A stretch of 64,000 nucleotides of DNA from VAZQ01 sp963712565 (GTDB taxonomy: Bacteria > Pseudomonadota > Alphaproteobacteria > Rhizobiales > Xanthobacteraceae), in contig CAVQIP010000033.1 in assembly GCA_963712565.1 (NCBI GenBank), positions 62,001 to 126,000 of the forward strand. The letters run 5' to 3'. Position numbers and translations under genes: made by a program. The notes beneath the pieces were generated by a model. The model made no database searches and had not been told where the DNA came from. It saw only the letters and a list, made by a program, of their open reading frames with translations. Shown piece by piece: positions 26,494 to 35,103 of the stretch. The stretch's first letter is position 1, and every line of letters begins with the position of its first letter.

Positions 26494-27678
26494 TCACCGC
26501 CCCGCGCGCGCAAATTTCAGCTTATTACGCTTGTGCCGGCCGTGGGTGGCGGCGGCAGTCCGGCTGCGGGCGTCGCGCGTCGCAACCGAGCTCTTGTGCC
26601 ATTCGCCGACGGGCTGGACGTGCGCCGGATCGGCGCCGGGCATCGGCCGGTGCAGGCCGTATTTCGCGCCGTGCTGGTCGAGCCATTTCCACACCGGCTC
26701 CGGGTCGCCCTCGGCGCTCGTGATGTCGATGGCGCGGCCATGGCCGTAGCCGCCGGTTCGTCGGCTGCCGCCGTGCAGCGAATTGCCGGTACGCGCCTTG
26801 AAGCCGGAGGCGAGCCGCTGGCGATAGTCGTCACGGAAGGCGCTCAGCATCGACCATTGGATCCCGTCGGCGTCCATTGCCCGGCCGGCACGATAGAGCT
26901 GCTCGCGGAACCCCGGGTCCATCCCGCCGATCACGTAGTCTTCCACGGATAGGCCCATGCGCTTGGCTGCGGCCGGGTCCTTCCAGCTGAAATCGCCAGT
27001 GGAATCGCGCTTGATTGGCGCGCGCTGATAGACCTCCCACAGGTAGTCGTCGATGTCGTCCGCCATCGATCCCTCGCGCTTGCGCGGCACGACGGAGTCC
27101 AGCTCCAGCGCGTCCTTCGGCGTGAACGCGGCGAAGCCGTGCACCTTGATCAGCCCTTGTTGCGACGATTCGGGTATCGCCGAAGCGAGGGCGACGCGCG
27201 GATTGGGATTGAGGAAGCGGATGGTTTGGATCGCACGCTGATAGTAGGACACGGGTTGCTCGATTTCATCGGCGGCGGCATCGGCGGATTCCACCGGGAT
27301 ATGAATCGGCGAGGCTCGGCGAAACACCACGGTCTCGTTGCTGCCGAGGCTGGCGAGTTCGAAGCCGGATGCTGCCGGCTTGACGTCGCGATTGTTCATG
27401 ATCGCCAACGCCACCGTGGCCGCGGCCAAGGCGCCGGCCGCGAGCTTGAGCGCGAATACCGCGTGCGACAGGACGATGCTCAGCGCGGCCGCACGCCGCC
27501 GCAGCACCGCTGCGAGCGCCGGCGGACGCAATGTCAGCGCGAGCGCGGACCGGGGAAGCGGCGGCGCGGTCGGCGGCCGGCGCAGCGACGGCAGCGACGG
27601 CGGCACTCTGGCCAGCGTCCGTCGCGGCGCCGAAAGCGCACGCGGCTGTCGCGTCACAGCGACCGACTGCGAGACCAA
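26494..27678 (-). CDS. Membrane-anchored exported protein with M15-like C-terminal region
   Basis: About 394 residues. An Arg/Pro-rich cytoplasmic stretch is followed by one membrane segment (near SIVLSHAVFALKLAAG) and a periplasmic C-terminal domain. That domain contains TGNSLHGGSRRTGGYGHG and RAIDITSAEGDPEPVWKWL, then PAHVQPVGEWH; the His/Asp set resembles LAS-type D-Ala peptidases (M15), but the canonical SxHxxGxAxD spacing is not met, so activity is unsure. The start is uncertain: TTG at 27678 has GGGGGGAA upstream, and GTG at 27777 gives a longer form. The C-terminus ends in Arg/Lys-rich residues. Confidence 0.6.
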   Translation of the reverse strand: MVSQSVAVTRQPRALSAPRRTLARVPPSLPSLRRPPTAPPLPRSALALTLRPPALAAVLRRRAAALSIVLSHAVFALKLAAGALAAATVALAIMNNRDVKPAASGFELASLGSNETVVFRRASPIHIPVESADAAADEIEQPVSYYQRAIQTIRFLNPNPRVALASAIPESSQQGLIKVHGFAAFTPKDALELDSVVPRKREGSMADDIDDYLWEVYQRAPIKRDSTGDFSWKDPAAAKRMGLSVEDYVIGGMDPGFREQLYRAGRAMDADGIQWSMLSAFRDDYRQRLASGFKARTGNSLHGGSRRTGGYGHGRAIDITSAEGDPEPVWKWLDQHGAKYGLHRPMPGADPAHVQPVGEWHKSSVATRDARSRTAAATHGRHKRNKLKFARAGR

Positions 27679-28094
27679 AGGAAATTCCCCCCTGCCGATC
27701 ACTCCGGGTGGAGACGTCCAGCTGGAATCGGCGCACGCGCAGCCCTCCCCAGGGCGACACGGCGTCAACGCCCGCACTGTCCAAGCCAGACGAAACTAGA
27801 GAGTGATCCCCCACCCCAGCGCATGATCCCCAAACGACGGCCGCGAGTTGAATTGACAATTAAGGAAAAAAAACGACCTCGCCGGGACCAATTAACGGCG
27901 GGTCCGGCGCAAACCGTTGATATTTGCGAGCTGTTGCCGCCGTGCACGCCGCCGGTCCGGGAGGCGACCTCCGCATGCGCATTTGCAGGCGGCATCCGCA
28001 CCGCTCGGCCTTTGCGCGCTGCGCGCCAGCCGGTAAACAGGGATCGCAACCGGACCCCGGCCAACTGGGTTCGGGCACGGGAAATGATCCGTCG

Positions 28095-29300
28095 ATGACC
28101 GAGGAGCCGAGCGCGCCCGTCGCCCCCAAAAGCGACATCGACTACCGGCTGCTCATCCCCTTTCTCGCTCATGTGACATTGACCCAGACGCTGATCCTGA
28201 TCATCCGGATCACGACCTCCTACCGGGCGCTCGAACTCGGCCTCCCTGTCCTCTGGCTCGGTATCATCGCTACCGGGTTTGCCATCATCCCGGTGTTCAC
28301 GGCGCTGCAGGTCGGACGCTGGATCGACCGCGGCAATGATGCCCGAGCGATCTGGATCGGCTCGGCACTGGTGTTCATCGCCTGCATCGGGTTCTGGGCG
28401 TGGCCGCAGTCGGCCATGCATCTCCTCGGCTTTTCCGTGCTGCTCGGTTTCGGTCACATGTTCTGCATGGCCGGCCATCAAATGCTGGCTGTGCGCTCGG
28501 GCGGCACCCGCAGCCGCGAAACCGCGCTCGGCTACTACATGGTCGCCGCCTCGATCGGGCAGGGGCTGGGCCCGTTCGTCGTGGGCTCGCTCGGAGGCTC
28601 GGCCGCGCTGCCGCCGACCGGACTCCTGTTCACCATCGGCCTCATCGCCGCCGGCGCGAGCGTGATCGTCGCGCTGCTGATCCGGCCCGCCGCCATCAAA
28701 GCGCGGCCGCACGAGACCGGCGACTTCATCCCGATCGGCCGGCTGCTGACGCTGCGCGGCTTCCCGGCCGTCATGGTGTCGAGCGTGGTGACCGTCACCG
28801 CGCTGGATCTGCTGGTGATCTATCTGCCCGCGCTGGGCGCGGAACGGCAGATCGACTCCAGCCACATCGGCCTGCTGCTGACCGTCCGCTCCGTGGCATC
28901 GCTGGTGTCACGCATATTCTATGCCCGACTGATCTTCGGCATCGGCCGCATGCCGCTCACCCTGACCAGCATGCTCGGCAGCGCCGCCGGCTTCCTGGCA
29001 CTCGCGTTGCCGCTGTCGCTGCCGGCGATGTATGCAGTTCTCGTGCTGCTCGGATTCGCCATGGGCATCGCTTCGACGCTCACCCTTTCCGGCGTGATGT
29101 ATCTCGCCCCGCCCGAGGTTTGCGGCACTGCGCTCACGCTGCGGATGACCGGCAACCGCGTCGGGCAGATCGTGTTTCCGGCGCTGGCCGGCCTGCTCGC
29201 CGCCGCCACCGGCGTTGCCGGGATCCTGCTGGCCCTCGGCGTCGGCCTGGCAGCGTCCGGGGTCGCGGTCGCAGTCAGCCAGCCGCCGCCGCCTTCCTGA
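28095..29300 (+). CDS. Major facilitator superfamily transporter
   Basis: A 401-residue inner-membrane carrier with about twelve hydrophobic segments in two halves. The loop between segments 2 and 3 reads QVGRWIDRGNDARAIW, a variant of the MFS GxxxDRxGR motif A, and QGLGPFVVGSLGG resembles motif C of antiporter-like members. ATG at 28095 gives a normal short cytoplasmic N-terminus; upstream in-frame starts add an Arg/His-rich stretch of unlikely composition. The substrate is unknown. A DctP-like gene follows after 25 bases. Confidence 0.8.
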   Translation: MTEEPSAPVAPKSDIDYRLLIPFLAHVTLTQTLILIIRITTSYRALELGLPVLWLGIIATGFAIIPVFTALQVGRWIDRGNDARAIWIGSALVFIACIGFWAWPQSAMHLLGFSVLLGFGHMFCMAGHQMLAVRSGGTRSRETALGYYMVAASIGQGLGPFVVGSLGGSAALPPTGLLFTIGLIAAGASVIVALLIRPAAIKARPHETGDFIPIGRLLTLRGFPAVMVSSVVTVTALDLLVIYLPALGAERQIDSSHIGLLLTVRSVASLVSRIFYARLIFGIGRMPLTLTSMLGSAAGFLALALPLSLPAMYAVLVLLGFAMGIASTLTLSGVMYLAPPEVCGTALTLRMTGNRVGQIVFPALAGLLAAATGVAGILLALGVGLAASGVAVAVSQPPPPS

Positions 29301-29325
29301 CGGCGAATGTCGCGACGAGGAGCGC

Positions 29326-30258
29326 ATGCCCGAACCGATCCAGATCCGCATGGGGGGCTACGGCCCCGCGAGCACCGGCTTCAGCCGCGCGCTCAAATTC
29401 ATCGGCGATCGGCTGACGGCGCAATTCGGCGAGCAGGTCGATATCAAATATGTCTGGAACATCATGGACCTGGGCTATCGCGCCGAGGACATTCTGTGGC
29501 TGGTCGAGCACGGCCTGCTGACGCTCGGCTACCAGTCTTCGAGCTACCTGACCGATCGCGTGCCGGAGCTCGGCATCGTCGACTTGCCGTTCCTGTTCGC
29601 CAGCACGCAGGCGGCGCGCGCGGCGATGGACGGCGCGCTCGGTGACGTGCTCGCGCGCAAGATCGAGGAGCGCGCCAACTACCGCGTCCTCGGCTGGTTC
29701 GAGAACGGTTTTCGGCAGATCTCGAATCGCGTGCGCGCGCTGCACCTGCCCGCCGACCTGGCCGGATTGCGCATCCGCGTGCTACCGAGCAAGGTGCAAG
29801 CGCGCACCTTCGAATTGCTGGGCGCGATTCCGATGCCCATGGATCTGACAGAGGCGATCGCGATGATCACCGCCGGCACGATCGATGCGCAGGAGAACCC
29901 GCTCTCGAACACGGTGACATACGGCGTGCACAAGTTCCACCGCTTCCACACTCTGAGCAATCACTTCTACATCTCGCGCCCGATCTTCCTGCACCGCACG
30001 GCGTTCGACGCCTGGCCGGCCGATCTCCAGCGTGCCATGCGAAACGCCGTGACGGACGCGATCAGGCTGCAGCGCGAGCTGCATGTGCAGGAGGAAAAAG
30101 ACGCGCGCAAAGCGATCGAGGCGCAGGGCTGTGAGATCGTCGAGCTCACGGCCGAGGAGCACGGCGCCTTTGCCGCCGCGGTGCAGCCGCTGCTCCACGA
30201 GGCGCGCGGGACCTTCGGGCGGGAGCTGCTCTCACTGACGGGCGCCCCCGCGGCGTGA
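29326..30258 (+). CDS. DctP-family TRAP transporter solute-binding protein lacking a signal peptide
   Basis: A 310-residue protein with the DctP fold: GYGPASTGFSRALKFIGDRL at the start, then GIVDLPFLFAS, VLGWFENGFRQISN (the conserved Arg-contact region) and LRIRVLPSKVQARTFELLGA. ATG at 29326 has GAGGAG upstream and is only 25 bases after the MFS gene. The chain begins directly with the mature fold and the upstream in-frame sequence is the MFS gene read out of frame, so no signal peptide can be found. No DctQ or DctM gene is present. It may act in the cytoplasm or rely on an unusual export route. Confidence 0.75.
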   Translation: MPEPIQIRMGGYGPASTGFSRALKFIGDRLTAQFGEQVDIKYVWNIMDLGYRAEDILWLVEHGLLTLGYQSSSYLTDRVPELGIVDLPFLFASTQAARAAMDGALGDVLARKIEERANYRVLGWFENGFRQISNRVRALHLPADLAGLRIRVLPSKVQARTFELLGAIPMPMDLTEAIAMITAGTIDAQENPLSNTVTYGVHKFHRFHTLSNHFYISRPIFLHRTAFDAWPADLQRAMRNAVTDAIRLQRELHVQEEKDARKAIEAQGCEIVELTAEEHGAFAAAVQPLLHEARGTFGRELLSLTGAPAA

Positions 30259-30291
30259 GCGCGGTCGCCGGCCGCTACGGCACGGCTGCGC

Positions 30292-30834
30292 CTACCCCCG
30301 CCGCTCGTCGGGCGCCGCCAGGATCAGCGCCCAGAATACCTTGTATTTCGATTTCGGCGCGTAGGCGGCGGCGATGCCCATGCGGGTCGCGCCATCGAGC
30401 AGCATGTTGGCGCGATGCGGCGGCGAGTCGCGCCAGCCGGAAAAGGCTTCAGCCAAGGTATGGTAGCCGGCGCCGACATTCTCGGCCGCGGTCCGGGCGC
30501 GATAGCCTTGCCCCTTGAGGCGGTCGTGGAAGGAGCGAGCAATATCATGGCTGAGCTTGTCGCGGCTTGCCATGGCCTGCGCCTGCGCCTCGGCGAGCTT
30601 CATCAGCTCCGGATCGATGCTCACCGGCGTCAACCCGTTGTTGCTGCGGTAGCCGGAAATCATCGAGGCGGCCGCGCCGGCATCGACATGCGCGTTCGCG
30701 GTGGCAAGGCTGCGATAGAAACTCGGCTGATCCGCCAGCGGGTCACGGTCGCCGGCGCAGGCGCCCAGCAATGCCAGCGCCGCGATCGCGACGAGACGCG
30801 CGCCATGGCGCCCGAACGGAAGATGGAAGCTCAT
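30292..30834 (-). CDS. CAP-domain (SCP/PR1, YkwD-like) lipoprotein
   Basis: A 180-residue envelope protein. The N-terminus has a lipoprotein signal with lipobox LLGAC, so it should be anchored by a lipid-modified cysteine. The CAP domain shows ISGYRSNNGLTPVSIDPEL, KLSHDIARSFHDRLKGQGY, AENVGAGYHTLAEAFSGW and SPPHRANML, the four usual landmarks. Bacterial CAP proteins are poorly understood. ATG at 30834 sets the signal correctly; ATG at 30879 would add charged residues ahead of it. It converges with the DctP-like gene. Confidence 0.85.
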   Translation of the reverse strand: MSFHLPFGRHGARLVAIAALALLGACAGDRDPLADQPSFYRSLATANAHVDAGAAASMISGYRSNNGLTPVSIDPELMKLAEAQAQAMASRDKLSHDIARSFHDRLKGQGYRARTAAENVGAGYHTLAEAFSGWRDSPPHRANMLLDGATRMGIAAAYAPKSKYKVFWALILAAPDERRG

Positions 30835-30998
30835 GTGGTCCCCGGTTCCCCTACGCCGCAGACGGTGCAGCAACAGCATGGCGGAACCATGGAGACGGCT
30901 TTTGCTGCCGAAGCGTTAATTTCCCGTGATCACGAGTACCCGGGCAACGACGCGCTCCGCCCACGACCGCCGCGGTCGCGGGGCGCCTCCCGAAAGCA

Positions 30999-32003
30999 TC
31001 ACTCGAATAGCCCGACCATCGCATAAGCGAGCGCGGCGATGAAGGCGGAGGCCGGGATCGTAATGATCCAGGCGACGACGATGTTGTTCGCAACGTTCCA
31101 TCGGACCGCCGAAACCCTGCGCGCGGTGCCGACCCCGACGATGCAGCCGGTGATGGTGTGGGTGGTGGAAACCGGCACGCCGAGTTCGGTCGCCGCAAAC
31201 AGCGTGATGGCGCCCCCTGTCTCCGCGCAAAAACCCTGAAACGGCGTGAGCCGCGTGATGCGCGATCCCATCGTGCGCACGATCCGCCAGCCGCCGATCA
31301 ACGTGCCGAGCCCCATCGCGGCGTAGCACGAGAACATGACCCAGAACGGAACGTGGAATTCGTCGAGATAGCCTTGGGAATAGAGCAGCACCGAGATGAT
31401 GCCCATGGTCTTCTGGGCGTCATTACCGCCGTGGCCCAAGGAATAGAGCGAGGCCGAGACGAATTGCAACGATCGGAACAGACGGTCGACGGCATAGGGC
31501 GTGTAGCGCACGAACAGCCACGAGACGAGCAGGAAGAGCAGCAGGGCGAGTATGAAACCCGTGAGCGGCGAGAGCACGATCCCCGCCGTGGTCTTGGCGA
31601 GGCCGCCCCAGACGATGGCCTTGATCCCGACTTTGGCGACACCGGCGCCGACCAGACCGCCGATGAGCGCGTGCGAGCTGCTCGAAGGAATACCAAGCGC
31701 CCAGGTGATGATGTTCCAAACGATGGCGCCCATCAGCGCGCCGAAAACGACGCGCGGGTCGACGATGTCGGCGGAGATGATGCCGGTGCCGACGGTTTCG
31801 GCCACATGCGCCCCGAAGATCAGGAAAGCGACGAAGTTGAAGAAGGCGGCCCATGCGACGGCATGCTGCGGCCGCAACACCCGCGTCGACACGATGGTCG
31901 CGATCGAGTTGGCCGCATCATGCACGCCGTTGAGGAAATCGAACGCCAGCGCGACGACGATCAGTGCGATCAGGATCGGCAGGGCGAGCGCGACGGCGTC
32001 CAT
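30999..32003 (-). CDS. pit: Low-affinity inorganic phosphate transporter (Pit family)
   Basis: A 334-residue permease with ten or so membrane segments. The N-terminal signature FLNGVHDAANSIATIVSTRV and the C-terminal copy starting SVSLGHGG-like (here YSLGHGGNDAQKTMGII) are the paired Pit motifs, followed by GVPVSTTHTITGCIVG. These proteins move metal-phosphate with protons. The DUF47 gene lies 45 bases upstream on the same strand, the usual Pit-accessory pair. ATG at 32003. Confidence 0.92.
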   Translation of the reverse strand: MDAVALALPILIALIVVALAFDFLNGVHDAANSIATIVSTRVLRPQHAVAWAAFFNFVAFLIFGAHVAETVGTGIISADIVDPRVVFGALMGAIVWNIITWALGIPSSSSHALIGGLVGAGVAKVGIKAIVWGGLAKTTAGIVLSPLTGFILALLLFLLVSWLFVRYTPYAVDRLFRSLQFVSASLYSLGHGGNDAQKTMGIISVLLYSQGYLDEFHVPFWVMFSCYAAMGLGTLIGGWRIVRTMGSRITRLTPFQGFCAETGGAITLFAATELGVPVSTTHTITGCIVGVGTARRVSAVRWNVANNIVVAWIITIPASAFIAALAYAMVGLFE

Positions 32004-32048
32004 GTCAATCCGCTTCCCGCGCTTCCCCGTGCGGCGGCACGTCGCGCC

Positions 32049-32693
32049 TCAAACGTTCTCGATCACGATGCCGCTGATTTCATTCCCGACGTCGTCGAAG
32101 CGGTCGACCACCTTCTCGAGATGATCGTAGATCTCGACGCCGATGAAGAACGCCATCGAGTTCGACGGCTGATTGGCAAGATAGAGCTGGTGCAGCCCGG
32201 CGTCATGCAGCTCGTCGGCGCGGCCCTCGATCTGCGAAAGCCGCTCGCTGATCTCGTTCAAGCGGCCGGCATTGGTATTCATCGAGGACAGCAGCGGCAT
32301 CGCCTCCCGCACCATGGCGGCGCAACTCACGATCGCGTCTGCCATCTCCTTCTGCTGCGGCGTGAACAAACGCTGATCGAACAACATGATGGTCTTGGCG
32401 GTCTTCAGCATCTGGTCGATGGTGTTGTCCATCGAGGTGATGAGGTCCTTGACGCCGCCACGGTCGAACGGCGTGATGAAGGTGCGGCGAACTGCGATGA
32501 GCACCTCGCGGGTGACATCGTCGGCGTCATGCTCGCGATCCATCACGGTCTTGTAGTGGCGAGGGACGGCGTCGCCGCCTTCCAGCATTTCGCGCAACGC
32601 CGCGGCGCCGGCGGCGACGGCATCGGAATGGCGGGCGAAGAGATCGAAGAAACGCTCCTCCCTCGGCAGCAGGGCGTGGAACCAGCGCATCAT
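32049..32693 (-). CDS. DUF47 family protein, Pit accessory (PhoU-like)
   Basis: A 214-residue helical cytoplasmic protein. HYKTVMDREHDADDVTREVL and TPFDRGGVKDLITSMDNTID carry the two acidic metal-binding repeats found in PhoU and DUF47 proteins, and FFIGVEIYDHLEKVVDRFDD is the typical C-terminal helix. It probably tunes the phosphate permease encoded directly downstream. Two ATGs are adjacent at 32693 and 32690; GGGGAG lies upstream of both. Confidence 0.9.
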   Translation of the reverse strand: MMRWFHALLPREERFFDLFARHSDAVAAGAAALREMLEGGDAVPRHYKTVMDREHDADDVTREVLIAVRRTFITPFDRGGVKDLITSMDNTIDQMLKTAKTIMLFDQRLFTPQQKEMADAIVSCAAMVREAMPLLSSMNTNAGRLNEISERLSQIEGRADELHDAGLHQLYLANQPSNSMAFFIGVEIYDHLEKVVDRFDDVGNEISGIVIENV

Positions 32694-32946
32694 GGCAGAT
32701 CTCCCCGGGGTTGCCGGAACTCGGGCTCGTCTGTCGCCTCCCTCTTACCAGGGGACGGTTCGGGCGGGCGGGCGAAAAAGAACGGTTTTCACAGGAATGA
32801 GCGTGCGGCCGTTCGATGCGAATGCCGCGCGCGCCACGACGCCAGTCTTCTCCCTCCCCGGCCTGCGAGCAAGCGGGGGCCCTGACGCCTCGCTCTAATC
32901 TGCGTTGGGAACCCGGGCCGGACCGATCCAGCCTCGGGTCAGCGTG

Positions 32947-33966
32947 CTACTGAAAAATTTCGTTGAAGCGCCGTTTGATGCGGGCGGTTTCCTTCTCGAT
33001 GTAGTCGCTATCGACCGCGACGATCTTGAGGCTCTTGAGATCGGGCGAGCCTTGCGGCGGCGCGATGTCGACGCGCGCGGAATAGCCGCCATCAGCCGGA
33101 AAGATCTTTTGCGCGGTGTCGCCGATCATGAACTCCGCGAACAGCTTTGCGGCATTCGGATTGGGCGAGCCCTTGACCACCGAGGTGGGCGAGGGAATGA
33201 CAAACAGGCCGTCCGAGGGATAGAGCGTCTTGATCGGGTGGCCCTCTTTCTTGAGATCGGCCGCGTAGGAATCGAGCGCGCCGACCGCGATCAGCCGTTC
33301 GCCGCGCTTGAGCATGTCGGAGACCTGCTGATTGCCCTGCACGATCATGACGTCGTTGGCCTTGAGCTTGTCGTAGAAGCCCCAGCCGCGCGCCTTCGAC
33401 ATCATGCCGACCACCGAGACCTGCAGCGAGGTGAAGGACGGATCGGTCATCACCAGCTTGCCCTTGTATTTGGCGTCGAGGAGATCGTCCCAGGTCTTGG
33501 GCTCGTCCGCGGCTGCGATCTTGTCGCTGCGCAGGTAGTGCGTCATCAGGTTGAGCCGCTGACCGACGAACAGGCCGTTGGGGTCCTTGGCGGCATCGGG
33601 CACCTTGTCGAAATTCTTCGGCTTGAAGGCGAGGAACAAGCCTTTCTTGCCGAGCGCGTTGGCGGCGGCCGGCTCCGAATGCGTCAGCACGTCGACCGCG
33701 ATCCGTCCGGCGTCCATCTCCTGCTGGAAGCGGCGCAGGATCGCCGAGCCGCCGGAGCGGAACATCTCGACCTTGATGCCGGTCTCTTTCTGGAACGCGT
33801 CGGCGATCTTCTGGCCCTGCTCGATCGGCGTCGAGGTGTACCAGATCACCTTGCCTTCGGCCTTCGCCTTGGCGAGGTCGATCGCCTCCTGGGCATGAGC
33901 GGGGATGGGCAGGCTGGCGAGCGCGAGCGCCGCCGCGCCGCAGAGCGTGAACCGGAAACTGATCAT
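32947..33966 (-). CDS. ABC transporter substrate-binding protein, ferric/2-aminoethylphosphonate type (family 1)
   Basis: A 339-residue periplasmic type II receptor. The signal peptide ends PIPAHAQ about residue 26, then KAKAEGKVIWYTSTPIEQGQ is the usual FbpA/AfuA-like first strand. DPSFTSLQVSVVGMM, YPSDGLFVIPSPTSVVKGSP and GGYSARVDIAPPQG follow the family. Tyrosines near position 230 that bind iron in FbpA are not obvious, so an organic ligand is possible. ATG at 33966. It is the last gene of the minus-strand operon with permease, ATPase and hydrolase. Confidence 0.85.
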   Translation of the reverse strand: MISFRFTLCGAAALALASLPIPAHAQEAIDLAKAKAEGKVIWYTSTPIEQGQKIADAFQKETGIKVEMFRSGGSAILRRFQQEMDAGRIAVDVLTHSEPAAANALGKKGLFLAFKPKNFDKVPDAAKDPNGLFVGQRLNLMTHYLRSDKIAAADEPKTWDDLLDAKYKGKLVMTDPSFTSLQVSVVGMMSKARGWGFYDKLKANDVMIVQGNQQVSDMLKRGERLIAVGALDSYAADLKKEGHPIKTLYPSDGLFVIPSPTSVVKGSPNPNAAKLFAEFMIGDTAQKIFPADGGYSARVDIAPPQGSPDLKSLKIVAVDSDYIEKETARIKRRFNEIFQ

Positions 33967-34132
33967 GTCGTTGCCTCGCCTGTTGACCTCGGCGCAATAC
34001 CTTCGGCGGTCGTTCCGCCGCGCGAAACGCGAACGCCATCCATAACCACGAAGCTGCCCGCTGTTCAACGGAGGTGCGTCACCGCGGCGCTGGCGATGAT
34101 GGATCCCCGCCCGGACTTGCTCGCACCAGACC

Positions 34133-35068
34133 CTAGTGCCCGCCCCGGTAGATCGGCGCCGGCTGCGAGAAGAAGCTCGCCAGGACGTGGTAGCAGATGG
34201 CGTAGTTCTTCTGGTGGAACGAGGCGTGCGCGATGCCCGGCATCACGGCGAACTGCTTGTCCGGATTAGGCAGCTTCTCGAAGAACTTCACCAGGTCGGC
34301 GAAGCTCGCGATGCCGTCGTACTCGCCGCGCATGATGAGGGTGGGCACCGTGATCTTCGCGGGATCGCAGACCGGCAGGTTCGCGCACATGTCGACATAG
34401 GTGCCGGTCGGCACCGAATCGTCGAGCGCGAGGATGGCGTCGGCGAACGCCTCGATGACGGTATCGTCGGCGGTGCCGGGATGGTCGCGCTCGAAGATCG
34501 AGCGCACGAATTTGCGGTCGATCGGCCGCCGGTTCTTGGCGCGGAACTCGGGCAACCGTTTGCTGCGCTCGGCGAGCGTGGGGGAGCCCTCGCCGGTCCA
34601 CACCATGGCATCGAGCGCGAGCCGCGCGACCATGTGCGGGTGGCGTTGCGCGAACAAGGCCGCGCGCAAGGCGCCCGACGAAATCCCGTAGACCATCAGC
34701 GGGCGCTTGCCGCGCAGCTTCTCGATATAGCTCGCGGCGGCGAAGCAGTCGTCGGCGCCGTAGGCGATGGGGGCGTTGTTGTCGCGGGTCTTGGTGGAGC
34801 GGCCGTAGCCCTCCATGTCGACGCACCAGGTGTCGTAGCCGCGCGCGGCGAAGAAATCCATGGCCGAGGAATCGGCGCGCCCCGGCACCTGCAGGTCGAA
34901 GGTCGGCTGCGAGGCCATGGACGAGCCGTGCACGAACAAGATTCTTCCCGCCGGCCCGGAGGGATCGCCAGCGTGCTTGTTCCAGAGGAACAGGCGCACA
35001 TCGCCGCCCTTGTTGGTCCAGTGCTCCTCGCCGCGGATGACGGCGGCAGGCGAAACGGGCTTGTTCAT
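34133..35068 (-). CDS. Alpha/beta hydrolase
   Basis: A 311-residue cytoplasmic hydrolase. The oxyanion region is LFVHGSSM, the nucleophile elbow is VYGISSGAL (second Ser), the acid is in GEYDGIAS and the histidine in PGIAHASFH. The enzyme is thus complete. It is embedded between an ABC ATPase gene and the receptor gene of the same operon, so it likely processes the imported compound, for example an ester or amide. ATG at 35068 has GGAG seven bases upstream. Confidence 0.85.
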   Translation of the reverse strand: MNKPVSPAAVIRGEEHWTNKGGDVRLFLWNKHAGDPSGPAGRILFVHGSSMASQPTFDLQVPGRADSSAMDFFAARGYDTWCVDMEGYGRSTKTRDNNAPIAYGADDCFAAASYIEKLRGKRPLMVYGISSGALRAALFAQRHPHMVARLALDAMVWTGEGSPTLAERSKRLPEFRAKNRRPIDRKFVRSIFERDHPGTADDTVIEAFADAILALDDSVPTGTYVDMCANLPVCDPAKITVPTLIMRGEYDGIASFADLVKFFEKLPNPDKQFAVMPGIAHASFHQKNYAICYHVLASFFSQPAPIYRGGH

Positions 35069-35103
35069 GCGAAGACTCCGAACGTTCGTCGTTGTGGACA
35101 AAT

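Noticed and set aside
27924..28094. N-terminal extension of the MFS carrier
   Set aside because: Arg/His/Cys-rich residues unlike a transporter start; ATG at 28095 gives a normal first membrane segment.
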